Shown here: piece by piece, positions 1-11,848 of the stretch
Layout: the number at the start of each line of letters is the position of its first letter
Position numbering within the stretch: position 1 is the first letter of the stretch
Assembly (NCBI RefSeq): GCF_001659605.2
Contig: NC_035163.2
Location: 30,592,158-30,656,157, forward strand
Direction: 5' to 3'
Length of the DNA: 64,000 nucleotides
Source: Manihot esculenta
Lineage: Eukaryota; Streptophyta; Magnoliopsida; Malpighiales; Euphorbiaceae
The notes under the pieces: model-generated
Told to the model about the DNA's origin: nothing
The model's input: only the letters and a program-made list of their open reading frames with translations
The model's database searches: none
Position numbers and translations under genes: made by a program

Positions 1-252
1 AGTTTTTTTCTATTCTCTCTATTTTTCTTTCATTTATTATTTTCTTTATTTTTCTCCATTTTATATTATATTATTTTCTTTTATATAATTTCTTATTATT
101 TCCTTTTTTTACATATTATTTTATTCTACTTTTTTTCTCACACTTTTAACTTTTACTACATATTTTTCATTTTTTCATTTTCATTAAATATCATTTTCTC
201 CCATTTTAATTTTTCACATTTAATTTATACTAATTAATTGTCGTAAACAAAA

Positions 253-1332
253 GAGTTAATGCAAAATAAATTTTATACTTTTAATTTTATTATAATTATA
301 ATATATATTTTTTTCAATTAAATTTAATATTTTAAATTTACTCCAATGGTACTATATTATTACATATACCGTTAAAAAATTAATAAAATTAACAAGTCAT
401 ATAACTATGACAGGTCAGCAAAATTTAGAATTTATCATTAAAAACATTTTATACTTTATTTTTATTATAATTTCATCATATATTTTTATTTTTTATCAAT
501 TAAACTTTATGCCTAACCAAATACATTTTACCGTTATTTGTAGCTAAAAACTCAAAATTAGTCTTTTTCATTATTAAATATATTTAAAATTTACCATTTA
601 TATTATTATTCAATTTTTTTTAATTTTTATTAATATTTTTATAATAATAATTTATCTTAATTTTATTTTAATTAAAATTATTATCAACAGTTTTTTTAAT
701 CTGTTTAATATGCTTATTATTTAAAATTATTTTTAAAATTATCATTAAGAAATTAACCTTGTTAAATACAATAATTATGAAGTATTAAAAATAATTTAAA
801 ATAATATTCAATATAATCTAATTTAAAAATATTAAAAATAATAAAATAATTTTTTAAAATTTTTTAAATTATTCTTTTAACTCTCAAATATAATGTTGAT
901 TCACTATATTTTTTTAAAATTATATTAGTATTTAAAATAAATTTAAAAAAATAATAATATATGAATTAAGTATTTAATTATTTAGCATGACTTAGTTAAA
1001 TGGTTAAAAGAATATGTAATTTATTTAAAATTATAAATTTAGTCTCTATTTTTCTGTCTCTTAAAAAAATTATTAATAATATAAATAATTATTAAAAAAA
1101 TTATATACTTTTAGGTTTTTTATAATTTTACACTCAACTTTTAAATTATTATTAATTTTATTTTAAAATTTATTTACGTATTGTACTTGTTATTTTGTTA
1201 ATTTTTAATAATATAAGTTACTGTAAACTACAATTAAAATAATTTTAAAAAGTTAAATTTTAATTGATAAAAAAATAATATAATATGATTATAATAAAAT
1301 TAAAAGTCAATAATTTTTTTAACTATTAACTC
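253..1332. mobile_element. Non-autonomous long-TIR element (Mutator-like), copy 1
   Basis: The ends are inverted copies of each other: the left begins GAGTTAATGCAAAATAAA and the complement of the right begins GAGTTAATAGTTAAAAAA. The middle aligns over most of its length with the copy at 6022-7118, for example around TTAGTTAAATGGTTAAAAGA here and TTAGTTAAGTGGTTAAAAGA there. Flanking 9-mers taaacaaaa and taaattcaa match at 6 of 9 positions, a possible decayed 9-bp target duplication. No transposase frame is present. Long TIRs plus 9-bp duplications are typical of Mutator-like elements, so I infer that class. Confidence 0.65.
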
Positions 1333-1619
1333 TAAATTCAAACCATAAAATAAAAAAATAATTATAAATCTCACCATTCGTGGAAATATAATAACATTCT
1401 TCCCTTCAAAATTTACAAAATTAAATCTAAACCAACCCGTCCTTCAGCCATTACAGCAACATCCATGTTAAGTATGAATACTCAACATAATCTTTATTTG
1501 AATGCTGCAAGAGATAATTTAGAAGACGTTTAATTTATTTATTTATTTTTCATTTAAGTGATAGTTGATAAATAAATAAATTAACCGTTTGATTTTCTAC
1601 CGATATTTAAATTTTTTTT

Positions 1620-1705
1620 TTGAATTAAAAAATAAAAATTAGAGAAATAGAACTTGAAATCTTTCATATTTATTCAAATGCACTTACTATCAGATTAAGT
1701 TGTCA
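1620..1705. repeat. Dispersed repeat fragment, related to 48961-49046
   Basis: This stretch has the core 'gaaatctttcatatttatt', followed by 'caaatgcacttactatcaga'. A diverged match lies at 48961-49046 with 'gagatctcccatatttattt'. The two share order and spacing over roughly 80 bases. Two copies show a repeat family, but not its class. Confidence 0.45.
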
Positions 1706-2854
1706 ATCAACTTTAACTTTAAAACTTTTTCTCATCTGTTAATATACTTGATAATTGATGTCTTCATGAGGGGCTTAGTTTTCTATTTAGATAATATTGT
1801 TGTTTTAACATTCATTAATTATAAAAATTTTACCTTCACTTTAGTTTTATATGTCAATAAATTATTTATACTTATAAAAATAAATAAATATAAAATAATT
1901 AAATTAGTCATAGTGTTTATTTTTATATGATAAAATATATGTATATACATAAAAAATAAATTGTATTTTATCAAAAAAATATTTTAAATTGCGTATATGG
2001 CATATTATAAATTATTAATAGCACATATACTTCAATAATAAATAAATAAATAAATTGATAGATATATTTAATTACAATTTTATAAATCAACAACAGCTAG
2101 AGTATATATCACATACAATTAACGATTATCAGTTATCAGTTTTATTTAAGAATTAAACCAAACACGTCTTTAGAAAAGAGAAATCTGTACCTCTTAATGG
2201 ACTATGCTGTCAGATACCAGTTCAAATGGAGCAAATTTATAATTTGCAATGAAAAGTGAAAACGTTCTTACAACTTTGGTACATATATATTTGTGCATTT
2301 TTCAGGGCTACACTGGGTCCGATGAAAAGCCCAGAATTTGCAATTGAACCGGGTTCACTGAATGACCAGATTTGTGTCCAATCCATGCCCTATTGGAAAA
2401 TTTCTAAACCCACGAATAGACGTAGATTAACAATGATAATCAAACAATTCTGTGGAACTGAAATTGGATAAATTATGCTGTGGAACCGATAGAACGACAG
2501 AACAATCGGAGGTAATAATTACTTTTTAAAATTTTCCATAGAAATATAGTTTTTAAATAATAATAATAATCATTAAGTTTGAAAATAATTTAAATAATTA
2601 AACTAAATTTTAAGTAGATTTAAAATAAATTCGAATATGAATATATAAAACTGTTTCAAATAAGATAATTTTGACGGTATTCTACCCCGCCATCCTCCAT
2701 GGAATGGCTATTAATATCATTATCCCGCGTTGACGTTAAAGTTGCATTACATGTATCTGCTCATTCCCTATCAGTTATCCACCTCACCATTAGAAAGGCC
2801 GAATCATCTGCGTCACACATTACAACGGCCCCACTGAAACCATCCAGAGGCCGC

Positions 2855-2860
2855 CACGTG
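2855..2860 (+). promoter_or_regulatory. G-box (CACGTG)
   Basis: A perfect palindromic CACGTG lies about 208 bases before the ATG of the DUF21/CBS gene. This hexamer is the core site for plant bZIP and bHLH factors. Its position fits a promoter element, but there is no functional evidence from sequence alone. Confidence 0.4.
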
Positions 2861-3067
2861 ATTCACACATGGTTTGAAGTCAAAATTATTATTTATTTTT
2901 TTTTTGAAAAAGGAAGTCAAAATTATTATTAGTATTTTTCATAGGCAAAATTGCTTTCGTATCTCATATGCATATTCTGCTGCGTCTCTCTCTGGGAATG
3001 ATAAAACTGAAACCCTGAGATCCAAAACTTTCAATTTCCATCATCATCTAGCTTCTACAACTATAAG

Positions 3068-6000
3068 ATGCATCTGATTAATGCGGTGATGGCCACCAGG
3101 ATGGTGACGATGCTTGGCCACTCCAACGGAGTCGGAGAAGGGATTCATTTTGGATCCATTTGGTGGTTCATTTACGCTGGCATCTCCTGCATACTCGTCC
3201 TCTTCGCCGGTATCATGTCCGGTCTTACTCTTGGTCTCATGTCTCTCGGCCTCGTCGAGCTTGAAATTCTCCAACGCAGTGGCACCTCCTCCGAGAAGAA
3301 ACAAGCAGGTCCCCCATTTCACTTCTTTTCAGCCTGATCTTCCCCTTTTATTTGCTAATTGGATTTCGCTTCGCGGCGTTGAATTTTAAACGTTATTGTT
3401 TGAATCTTATTAATATTCAGCTACTATTCTTCCCGTGGTTCAAAAGCAGCACCAACTTCTAGTGACTTTGCTTCTATGTAATGCTGCTGCCATGGAGGTA
3501 ATTTCTTGAACTTCCTTTGATTGTGTGGTTATTATAGTCATGTAAATGGCAATTTTGAACATTTTTCAGTATTATAATGAATTCAATAATTTTTCTTTTG
3601 AAAGAAAAAAGGAATTGTGAGTTTGAAATGTGAATGGCTAACAATTGATGCGTGAAGCAAAAGATTGAAGAAATGCAACGCGAGTGAGAGGTTATGGTGT
3701 TTGGCATTCAAACCAGAAAGCGTAAAACTAATGAGCTTAATGATAATGGAAAACTCCACAACAACCTGCCATTGTCGTGTTTCATTCATTGTCACCACTA
3801 GTATTGCCATATACGCTAGGGCTGTTTGTCTCTCCTGCTCAGTAATGTAATTTCTGTTGATGTGGTTATGTTAGCCCACAAATTGGGGTGTCAAGAAGCA
3901 GAAATTTGGTGAAATTTCATATGAACTTATTTGGTGGTAGCTTTCTCCTCCAAGAAGTTTATCTACAAGGTTGGATGAGTAAGCATTTCAAGTACTATTA
4001 TTCATAATTTGTTATTTGTTTACTTAAATATGCAGATGGGTTGAAGAAATAGCTTTAGTACTAAGTTTGAGTGTCCAACCCAAAACCTTGTGCTTATAGC
4101 TTCAACAATGGACTAAGTGAAGGAATATAGCCTGAGTGCAGTGAAAAGAAAAGAAAAGATGAAATCTGAAATTAAGATTATCCAATTATTTAAGCAAGAA
4201 TTTACTAAAAACATATTTATGGAACTGTGGCGCATAAATATTAGTAAGAAAATTATACTACAAATATGAGTGTTTCTACATTCTGTTACAAGATTGCACA
4301 CAATTTACTTAACTTTTAATCACATTTGTTGACTTTGTTATTTCAATTTACAGGCACTTCCCTTATACCTGGATAAACTTTTCAATCAGTATGTTGCTAT
4401 AATACTTTCGGTGACGTTTGTTCTGTTCTTTGGGGAGGTATGTATGCTACAAATTTCCAAGCTTAAACTGTTTGAGGGGTAGAGGAAGGAGACCGTGATT
4501 GAAAGTTGACATTCCTTGTATCTCAGGTTATTCCACAAGCAATATGCTCCAGATATGGACTAGCAGTAGGTGCTAACCTTGTCTGGCTTGTGCGAATTTT
4601 GATGATAATTTGCTATCCAATAGCGTACCCAATCGGGAAGGTAAATACAAACAAAGATTAAACTTAAACACAGTTACAGCAAGTGATATCTCCAATTGTT
4701 TGATAAAATTTTAGTTAATTATATATGAAATTACAGAAAATCAGGCCTAAGACCCGTACATTTGTGTATGCATACATGCATGTATATATGTATATATTGG
4801 ATTATTTACTAGTTCATATGATTTCGTTAAATTAAAATTTGGTTATTTACTTGAGGAAATTTAACTTATTGAGATGCTTACTTTTATAACATTACATTAT
4901 GTGTGATATTTAATGTACTTGGTAGCTAAGTCAGGCTGAATGTGAATCAAAATGCTGGTCCTATCCAAAAGTGACGTGTGTAGCATAGTAAATATGCCTT
5001 TTGCTTGAACTGAGCTCTGCTAGCTCCTAGTTTTGTTTCAGTCACTATCTTTTGGTCAATGATATGCCCAACAACTGTCGTATTCTTACATGCTTACATT
5101 CTTTTATTGCTAACTTGACTATGTGTGGCTAAAAGTGGTTAAAACTTCTAATTTAGCATCTATTTTCCTTTTGATTTCCTTGAGCTTCTTCCTTCTCTGA
5201 TCTATAGAGGTTGGCATTATTTCATGGATGATGTCCATGAGGTATATATAACCCTTCTTGTATTCAGACTTTCTTTTGCCTCATTGTTTGGTTGATTTTG
5301 AAAGTGTTTTTTTTTTCTTTTCACTATCGTTATCGCCATTTCAAAATGAGTTGTTGGAAATGAAGATTTGTTTTTAATTTTAGCTTCCATTGGCTAAAAA
5401 CAATAAAATAAAAATACGATGTCATTCATTCTGCTCCCCATTTCTAAATGATGAATCGGTGATTTCATGTGTTTCCATTTGCATAAATCTTTTCCATTTA
5501 ACTCTATGAAATGTTTTGTTACAGATTCTGGACTGGGTTCTGGGACATAATGAAGCATTATTTAGGCGAGCTCAGTTAAAAGCTCTTGTTTCCATCCATA
5601 GCCAGGAGGTAAATTAGAAAGTTGCAGAAGTTATACATACAATCTGAAAGTTACCGAACCACATAAAAGTATAACCTGTTAAAATATTCTAGTAATTTAC
5701 CGTGCTTCTTATAATATGGTGTGATTTTCTTCATATTTTAGGCTGGCAAGGGAGGTGAACTCACGCATGATGAGACAACAATTATTAGTGGAGCACTAGA
5801 TTTAACTGAAAAGGTATGAAAATGACATGTTTGAAATAGCACATATTGTACCTTAGTTTGTTATCTTAACACCCCACACCCCCCCCCCCCCAAGGAAAAA
5901 AAATGCAGCCATCTTATTTTGCAACAATTAAAATAGGTTAGCGGATGATTTTTTTCAATCATCCATGTTGTTTGCGCATTTTAAAAAGCATCCTAATATT

Positions 6001-9000
6001 TCTGTTATAACTTTATTTTATGAGTTAATCGCTAAAAAAATTTTATATTTTTTATTTTGTTATAATTATATTTTATATATATATATATTTTTTATTAATT
6101 AAACTCTGACTTTTTAAAGTTGTTTTAAATGTACTCAACCATTATTTGTGCCATTAGATACTAATGGAATTGCCACGTTACTCACTACATCAATGCCATG
6201 TTACCACGTCATATCAGCAAAATTTAGAATTAATCGCCAAAAAAACCTTCTACTTTACTTTTTGGAATTTCACCTTATATTTTAATTAAAATCTATTCTT
6301 TTAATTCTTGATAAATGCATCTACCCTACCGTTACCGGTATAGTTGGAGACTTACAAAATTATCAAATTATTCTTTTTCAATATTAAGTGTATTTAAACA
6401 TTATTATTTATATTATTATTATTGTTTTATTTTTATTAATAATTTTATAATAACAATTTGTCTTGATAAAAATCATTATTGACTGATTTTTTTAATCTAT
6501 TTAATACGCTTTGGTTAAGAAAATAACCTTATTAAATATATTAATTATAAAATATTAAAAAATAATTTAAAATAATATTTAACGTGATTCAATTTAAAAA
6601 ATTAAAAATAATAAAATAATTTTTTTAGAATGCTTTTTTTAAAAATTATTCTTTTAACTCTTAAATATAATACTAATTCGCCATTTTTTTAAAATTATAC
6701 TAATATTTAAAGTGAATTTAAAAAAATTAATAATATATAAATTAAATATTTGATTGTCTAATGTGACTTAGTTAAGTGGTTAAAAGAATATGTAACTGAA
6801 GTTATAGATTTGAGTCCCCATTCCTTCTTCTACTAAAAGAAAAAAATATTAATAGAATAGATATTTGTCAAAAAATCCTTTACTTCTAGTTTTGTTGCAA
6901 TTCTATTATTAATTTACTTTAAAATTCGCTGACATGGCATAATGACGTGACGAGTGATATGACAATTCCATTAATTTTTAACGATACAAGTAATGGCAGG
7001 ATCTAATTGGCAGGGTATAGTTAGAGTAATTTTAAAAGATTATGGTTTAATTGCTAAAAAATGTATTGGCTGTAATTGCAATAAAATTAAAATTATAGAA
7101 TTTTTTTGCTATTAACTCTGATTTTATATGTATTTCTATGCTAGATTTTGTGATTTGAAGACTGCTTTGCCAATAATATGTATTATCATGTCTGTATGTG
7201 TGTTGCTTGCTTCTTTATTTTTATTATCATGTCTCTAAATCAAAACTGTGATGTCTTTGATATATGCAGCATATTTCTCCAGCTAATGCTTTCTGTTCCA
7301 TTTTTAAATTTTACAGACTGCTGAAGAGGCTATGACACCTATTGAATCAACTTTCTCATTAGATGTCAACTCCAAACTGGATTGGTTAGTCTTTCTTCCG
7401 ATTGGTTTGTTGGTACTTTTGTTAAGAAAAAGCTATATTGAAAATCTTTACTAGAGACCATTATATTTTAATTTTAATTCAAAATTTTGACACATTTTAG
7501 TCAGCAGGACTTCAAAATAGCAATTCTTAATTGCTTTACTTGACAACACCTAAAAGGGTGTTCTTCCAAAGGAGCAAACCTCAATCCAAACATGCTCTAA
7601 ATTATTGCTGACATCTCTTGTTTCCCCTTGCTGTTTTTCTTTTTACTGCCTTGTGTCAACTGAGCATAACATTGCTCCAATTTATTTGTTCCTTTAAAAA
7701 TACTGTTAACTTAGGGAGGCAATGGGAAAAGTTCTTGCTCGAGGGCACAGCCGAGTTCCTGTGTATTCCGGGAATCCAAAAAATATTATAGGACTTCTTC
7801 TGGTGGGTTCAGAGCTAATATCAATTTACAAATTTCAGTGCTGTAAACAGAATCCTTATTAATATCAGCTGATTTTATCAGCAGTTTTCACGTTTCTTTT
7901 TTCTTCCTTCCTCAACTCCAATTGGAATTAGGTGAAAAGCCTTCTCACTGTACGACCTGAGACAGAGACCCTAGTCAGTGCTGTTTCAATTCGAAGAATT
8001 CCACGGTATGTTCATTTACATTTTCCATTATTTCTTTTATCTGTTCATAACTTTTTCCCATAACAAAGTATAGGATAACTGTTCATGGGTGGGACATTTA
8101 TCCAGGGTTCCATCTGATATGCCTCTGTATGATATACTGAATGAGTTTCAAAAGGGCAGCAGTCATATGGCAGCCGTTGTGAATAAAACAAAAGCCAAGG
8201 TTCCTTTAGCAGCAGGAGACAAACTTGAAGAAAACAGAGCAACTTGTGGGGATTCCAAGTTGACAACTCCTTTGCTAGATAAACAATCAGATAGTGTTGT
8301 CGTTGATATCAATAACTTTTCAAGGCCATCCAATGTAAATAAGCAAATCACTTCACAGAGTAATGATGCAGCAACCAATGGTTTGCCCCAACCATCAGAG
8401 GAGACTGAAGATGGTGAAGTTATTGGTATCATCACACTGGAAGATGTATTTGAAGAACTTCTGCAGGTAAATTTTAGGAATTTTATGTCATGCTTTTTTT
8501 TGATCCATGCATTTTAGTTGCCATAAACGCATATGCTAATGATACTCCCAACAATTCAGGAGGAAATTGTGGACGAAACAGATGAATATGTAGATGTACA
8601 TAAGAGGTATCATGAAGCTGGAACATTAAGATAGATAGTTGTGAACAAAATGCGATGGACAAACATGGAAAATGATTTTGTTTCCCTTGAAATTTTGTAG
8701 AATCCGTGTTGCTGCAGCTGCAGCTGCTTCATCAGTGGCGCGGCTTCCATCATCTCGGAGGCTGACAGTTACCAAAGGAGCTGTAAGTGGAAATTATTTA
8801 TGAAGGCTTGTATATTTTCTTCATCCATATTATCCGTAGTGTGCGAGTGGAAAAAGATAACACACGACCTTGTCACCTCTCTTTGGATAGGATGCTGTAT
8901 GGTCATTGGTCAGGGCCTGCATTTGTTCATGCATCTCTAAAATGTAACTGAATCTCCATTTAGATTCAAATGCTTAAAGGGTTAAAAAAAATAGAATAGA

Positions 9001-9353
9001 GTACTGGCACATATTTTTGTAGATTGAAGTCATAAAATGGAAATTTTTGTACTCATTTCTGGCTACCATTGAGAAATTTCACTGTATCAAACGAATGCAT
9101 CCAGTTGGCTTTGGTTCTTTAGAAAACCATTCCCAGATATCAAATTCTAGTTGCAAGAAAGCTAGCCACTCGTATGTCTATCTGGAGATATAGTCATTTT
9201 GATGACTGAAGCTTTAAATCCGCACTCTATTGTTGAAATTTGCAGGGAGGTCAAAGCAAGCTAGGGCAAACCCCCAGGAAATCTGACAATGATGTAAGTA
9301 CCCCAAGGTTGCTGGGGACTGCTGGTGAGCCTTTTCCTGTAAACAAGAGATAA
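3068..9353 (+). CDS. DUF21 / CBS-domain membrane protein (CNNM family)
   Basis: Thirteen exons give 499 residues: 3068-3308, 3421-3497, 4354-4437, 4527-4640, 5525-5608, 5742-5813, 7317-7384, 7715-7802, 7932-8005, 8106-8466, 8560-8606, 8701-8782 and 9246-9353. All joins use GT-AG and keep phase. Residues about 32-170 form the DUF21 (CNNM transmembrane) domain, with helices near 34-60, 90-106, 118-138 and 145-170 and the typical GIMSGLTLGLMSL motif. A CBS pair follows from about 228 (MTPIESTFSLDV; GHSRVPVY; IIGLLLVKSLL) to 420 (GEVIGIITLEDVFEELL), interrupted by a Ser/Asn-rich linker at about 335-400. The C-terminal tail is basic and Ala/Ser-rich. Family members (At4g14240-like in Arabidopsis) are membrane proteins related to CNNM/CorC ion transporters. 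Substrate and membrane are not shown here. Intron 6 is enlarged by a transposon. Confidence 0.95.
6022..7118. mobile_element. Non-autonomous long-TIR element (Mutator-like), copy 2, in intron 6
   Basis: This second copy of the 253-1332 family is inserted in intron 6 of the DUF21/CBS gene. The left end GAGTTAATCGCTAAAAAAAT matches the complement of the right end GAGTTAATAGCAAAAAAATT, and similarity continues inward for roughly 200 bases. Flanks ttattttat (6013-6021) and tgattttat (7119-7127) match at 8 of 9 positions, as expected for a 9-bp target duplication. No coding frame is present. It lies well away from both splice sites. Confidence 0.8.
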
Positions 9354-10514
9354 GAAAGGATATACATTTGTGTGCTTATTGCAACAGTTTTGAGAAGAGA
9401 GGTAGTTTTTGTCCATACTACAATAAATATGGAATAAATGCTTGTAACATATGGAAATTGAGTGTACTGAGTAGACTATCTACTCCTTTCAGCTACATAC
9501 TCTTCTGTTGCGGTTGTTTTTGACGTGTAATGTTTCTTGAGAACAAACTGTGCAGTTAAATTTGATTTAAGGGGTTAAACCATTCCATAGTTTACAAGTT
9601 TAGGGAGTAAATAATATGATTATAAAATTGGTAGAGTAAAATAACTTTTTGTAAAAAAAGGTCAAACGCTAAATTATACATTCTGCCAATACACCTATAT
9701 TAACAAGGAATACAGAGCATGTCCAACTCTAGTGGTGTAGGGTTTACTGCGAAACTTAAATCACTAGGAAAAAAAAAAGAAATTATAAAATGCGATACAA
9801 TGCAAGTCTATAAGGATAATGCATAATCATTTTTTAAATGGTTTGTAATTATTTTTTACATTAATATCATCATACATATATATGTCTTAGTTTTAAATTA
9901 TTTTTGAAGGATATCAAATATTTCTATTGATTTAATTCACAACAAAACCAATCACGTGATGTATTAACTCTACCTACAAATTTCTTGTGGCATACCACAT
10001 GCAACTATTCTGGCTCTCCTTGGCCTCTTTACTGGGCACTGAACCGTCCCCTGCCAGGCTGCTACGTTGAACTGCAGTGGCCCTACTACTCTGTACTCAG
10101 CCGAGTTGCTGCACCTGTGGTTCTTCTGGGTGCATCACCCTTATGGATGAGAGATCAATCTCTCTCTAACAGCTTGCCTTTGGAACGCTTCATTAACACA
10201 ACAGAATTCCATTCTGTATTTGTTGATCATAAGCCTAAAATTATGAGATACAATGGCTACTGGCTAGGATGTGCCTGTATGTAACAAACAATAAAAGATA
10301 CCGAAACTTCTTTATATTACTCTCTCTTACAAATATTTTAATTTTCTCTGTTCTGTATACTTCTTGGCTGTGCCAGCCTCGGTCATCTTTACATATGATC
10401 TGTTGCCTATCAACCTCACCTCACCATTGAACATTGGACCTGAAACTACGACGCAAAATCCCTCATGACTCAAGATTGAATAACTGCGCATCGATACACT
10501 TTCATAATCATAAG
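9354..10514. other. Spacer between DUF21/CBS gene and DVL peptide gene
   Basis: Two convergent 3' regions. The stretch 9985-10284 is richer in GC than its surroundings and carries an open 99-codon plus-strand frame without a recognisable domain. It may be transcribed 3' sequence of either neighbour or a relic; I do not call it a gene. The DVL 3'UTR probably covers about 10300-10514. Confidence 0.4.
9422..9438 (+). terminator. Candidate poly(A) signals of the DUF21/CBS gene
   Basis: Two AATAAA hexamers (9422-9427 and 9433-9438) lie 70-85 bases after the stop codon, a normal position for a plant near-upstream polyadenylation element. Confidence 0.4.
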
Positions 10515-10658
10515 CTAGCACTTATCATCCCAGCTCAGAAGAATCACCGTGCACCTCCATATGATGTAGAGACGCGTTCTTTGCTCCTTAACAAGCCTTG
10601 AACACCTTCGCCATGATCGGAGTTTTGGGAATCGCTGCGATGGAGATTGTCTGGCCAT
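10515..10658 (-). CDS. DVL / ROTUNDIFOLIA-LIKE small peptide
   Basis: A single-exon 47-codon frame runs from ATG at 10658 to TAG at 10515-10517. After a basic, Pro/Ser-containing head (residues 1-16) comes the family core: RRCSRLVKEQRTRLYI at 17-32, then IWRCTVILLSW at 33-43 and a short acidic-basic end. The pattern CS-LVKEQR-R-YI-RC is the conserved RTF/DVL domain. In Arabidopsis these plasma-membrane-associated peptides change cell proliferation and organ shape when overexpressed; their partners are poorly known. The ATG was chosen because it is the only one upstream in frame that leaves a family-sized head. The gene is short enough to be missed by length-filtered gene finding. It stands alone, with large spacers on both sides. 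Confidence 0.88.
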   Translation of the reverse strand: MARQSPSQRFPKLRSWRRCSRLVKEQRTRLYIIWRCTVILLSWDDKC

Positions 10659-11788
10659 GTTGGTTTTCAAGCAGAGAGAAGACGCTGATATTTGTATTCT
10701 GAGTAATTGTCAAGGTAGTTAATTATGTTTCAGGGAACTGAGGAAGCCATTTCTTTTCATGGCCTTATATAGAATGAAGCTTATGCTAAGAAATGTGTGG
10801 GGAGACAGTAATTTGGTGGCCTAGTGTGACAAGTGTTGGTCACTGAATGGATGGACATGGCAGGGAAGGTCCCATTTAATCAAAGATGACAAAGCAGACG
10901 CTTCGGCTTGTCTCCCTTGCCAAATCACCAACAAAGGACTGCTGGTTTAATTAAACTAATTTGTAGCTTATCCTAAACTTTGTAGGGTACAGGTTTTGGG
11001 CTGCAATTTGTCTCTCTTTGTGTACTTTACCCCTTAATTCACACCCACTTCTTCCGGATTTCCTGGAATTATTCCTTCTTAATATATATTAATTATTACA
11101 TTAGAAGATATTAAAAAACTAAAGATGTCAGTCACAGTGTGTGACTGTTGAATCCTGTGAAGAAATCTAATTTATTAATTCAGAAGAAGCTAAGGGAACA
11201 AGATTGCAAGCATCTGCAGATTGGACACATCTAGAGGATCAGAGGGCTGATTTCTTTGGACCAATAATTCTTACTTCATGACATATATATACTAAAAATA
11301 ATCAAGTACAAGCTGAGAAAAAAAAAAGAGAGAATACAAGCAAGTATTCTAGGAGTACTTGTGCCAACAAAGAAGCATAGTAATGCAAACCCTCATAACA
11401 TAGAGCTTGCCTCTCTGTTGCCTTACCATTCTCTTCAACTTGCCAAATCTCCTGCTACCCATTTTTCTCATTAGCCAGAAGCTATTGACATTGCACCGAA
11501 TCTTAGTTGGACTATACCCTTATTTATTGACATGACAATCTCTTATCCTATCTTTAATGTGTCCTCACTTTAATTATAGCCACATTGGAAAACTTGATCA
11601 GATTAATTAAGAAGGTCTTGTCAAGAGGTCCACTTGTACCTCAAAGCCACCTAGTTGTCACGTGCACTTTCCCTATCCAAATTTCAACTCAAAACATTTC
11701 CCTACTTTTATTCAAACTTGCCAGCCACCGCTCCTTGCTTCCTTCCTTAAGCAGTTGGTACTATCAAACATCAACTTTCCTTATCTTG

Positions 11789-11848
<60 letters not shown>

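Larger units (their letters stand above)
1..3067. other. AT-rich upstream DNA
   Basis: No coding region is recognisable here. The first 2.1 kb is strongly AT-rich and contains one long-TIR transposon copy (253-1332) and a short dispersed repeat (about 1620-1705). From about 2660 the base composition becomes more balanced, and this is the likely promoter and 5' leader of the DUF21/CBS gene. The short open frames here have no recognisable domain and the composition of noncoding DNA. Confidence 0.6.
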
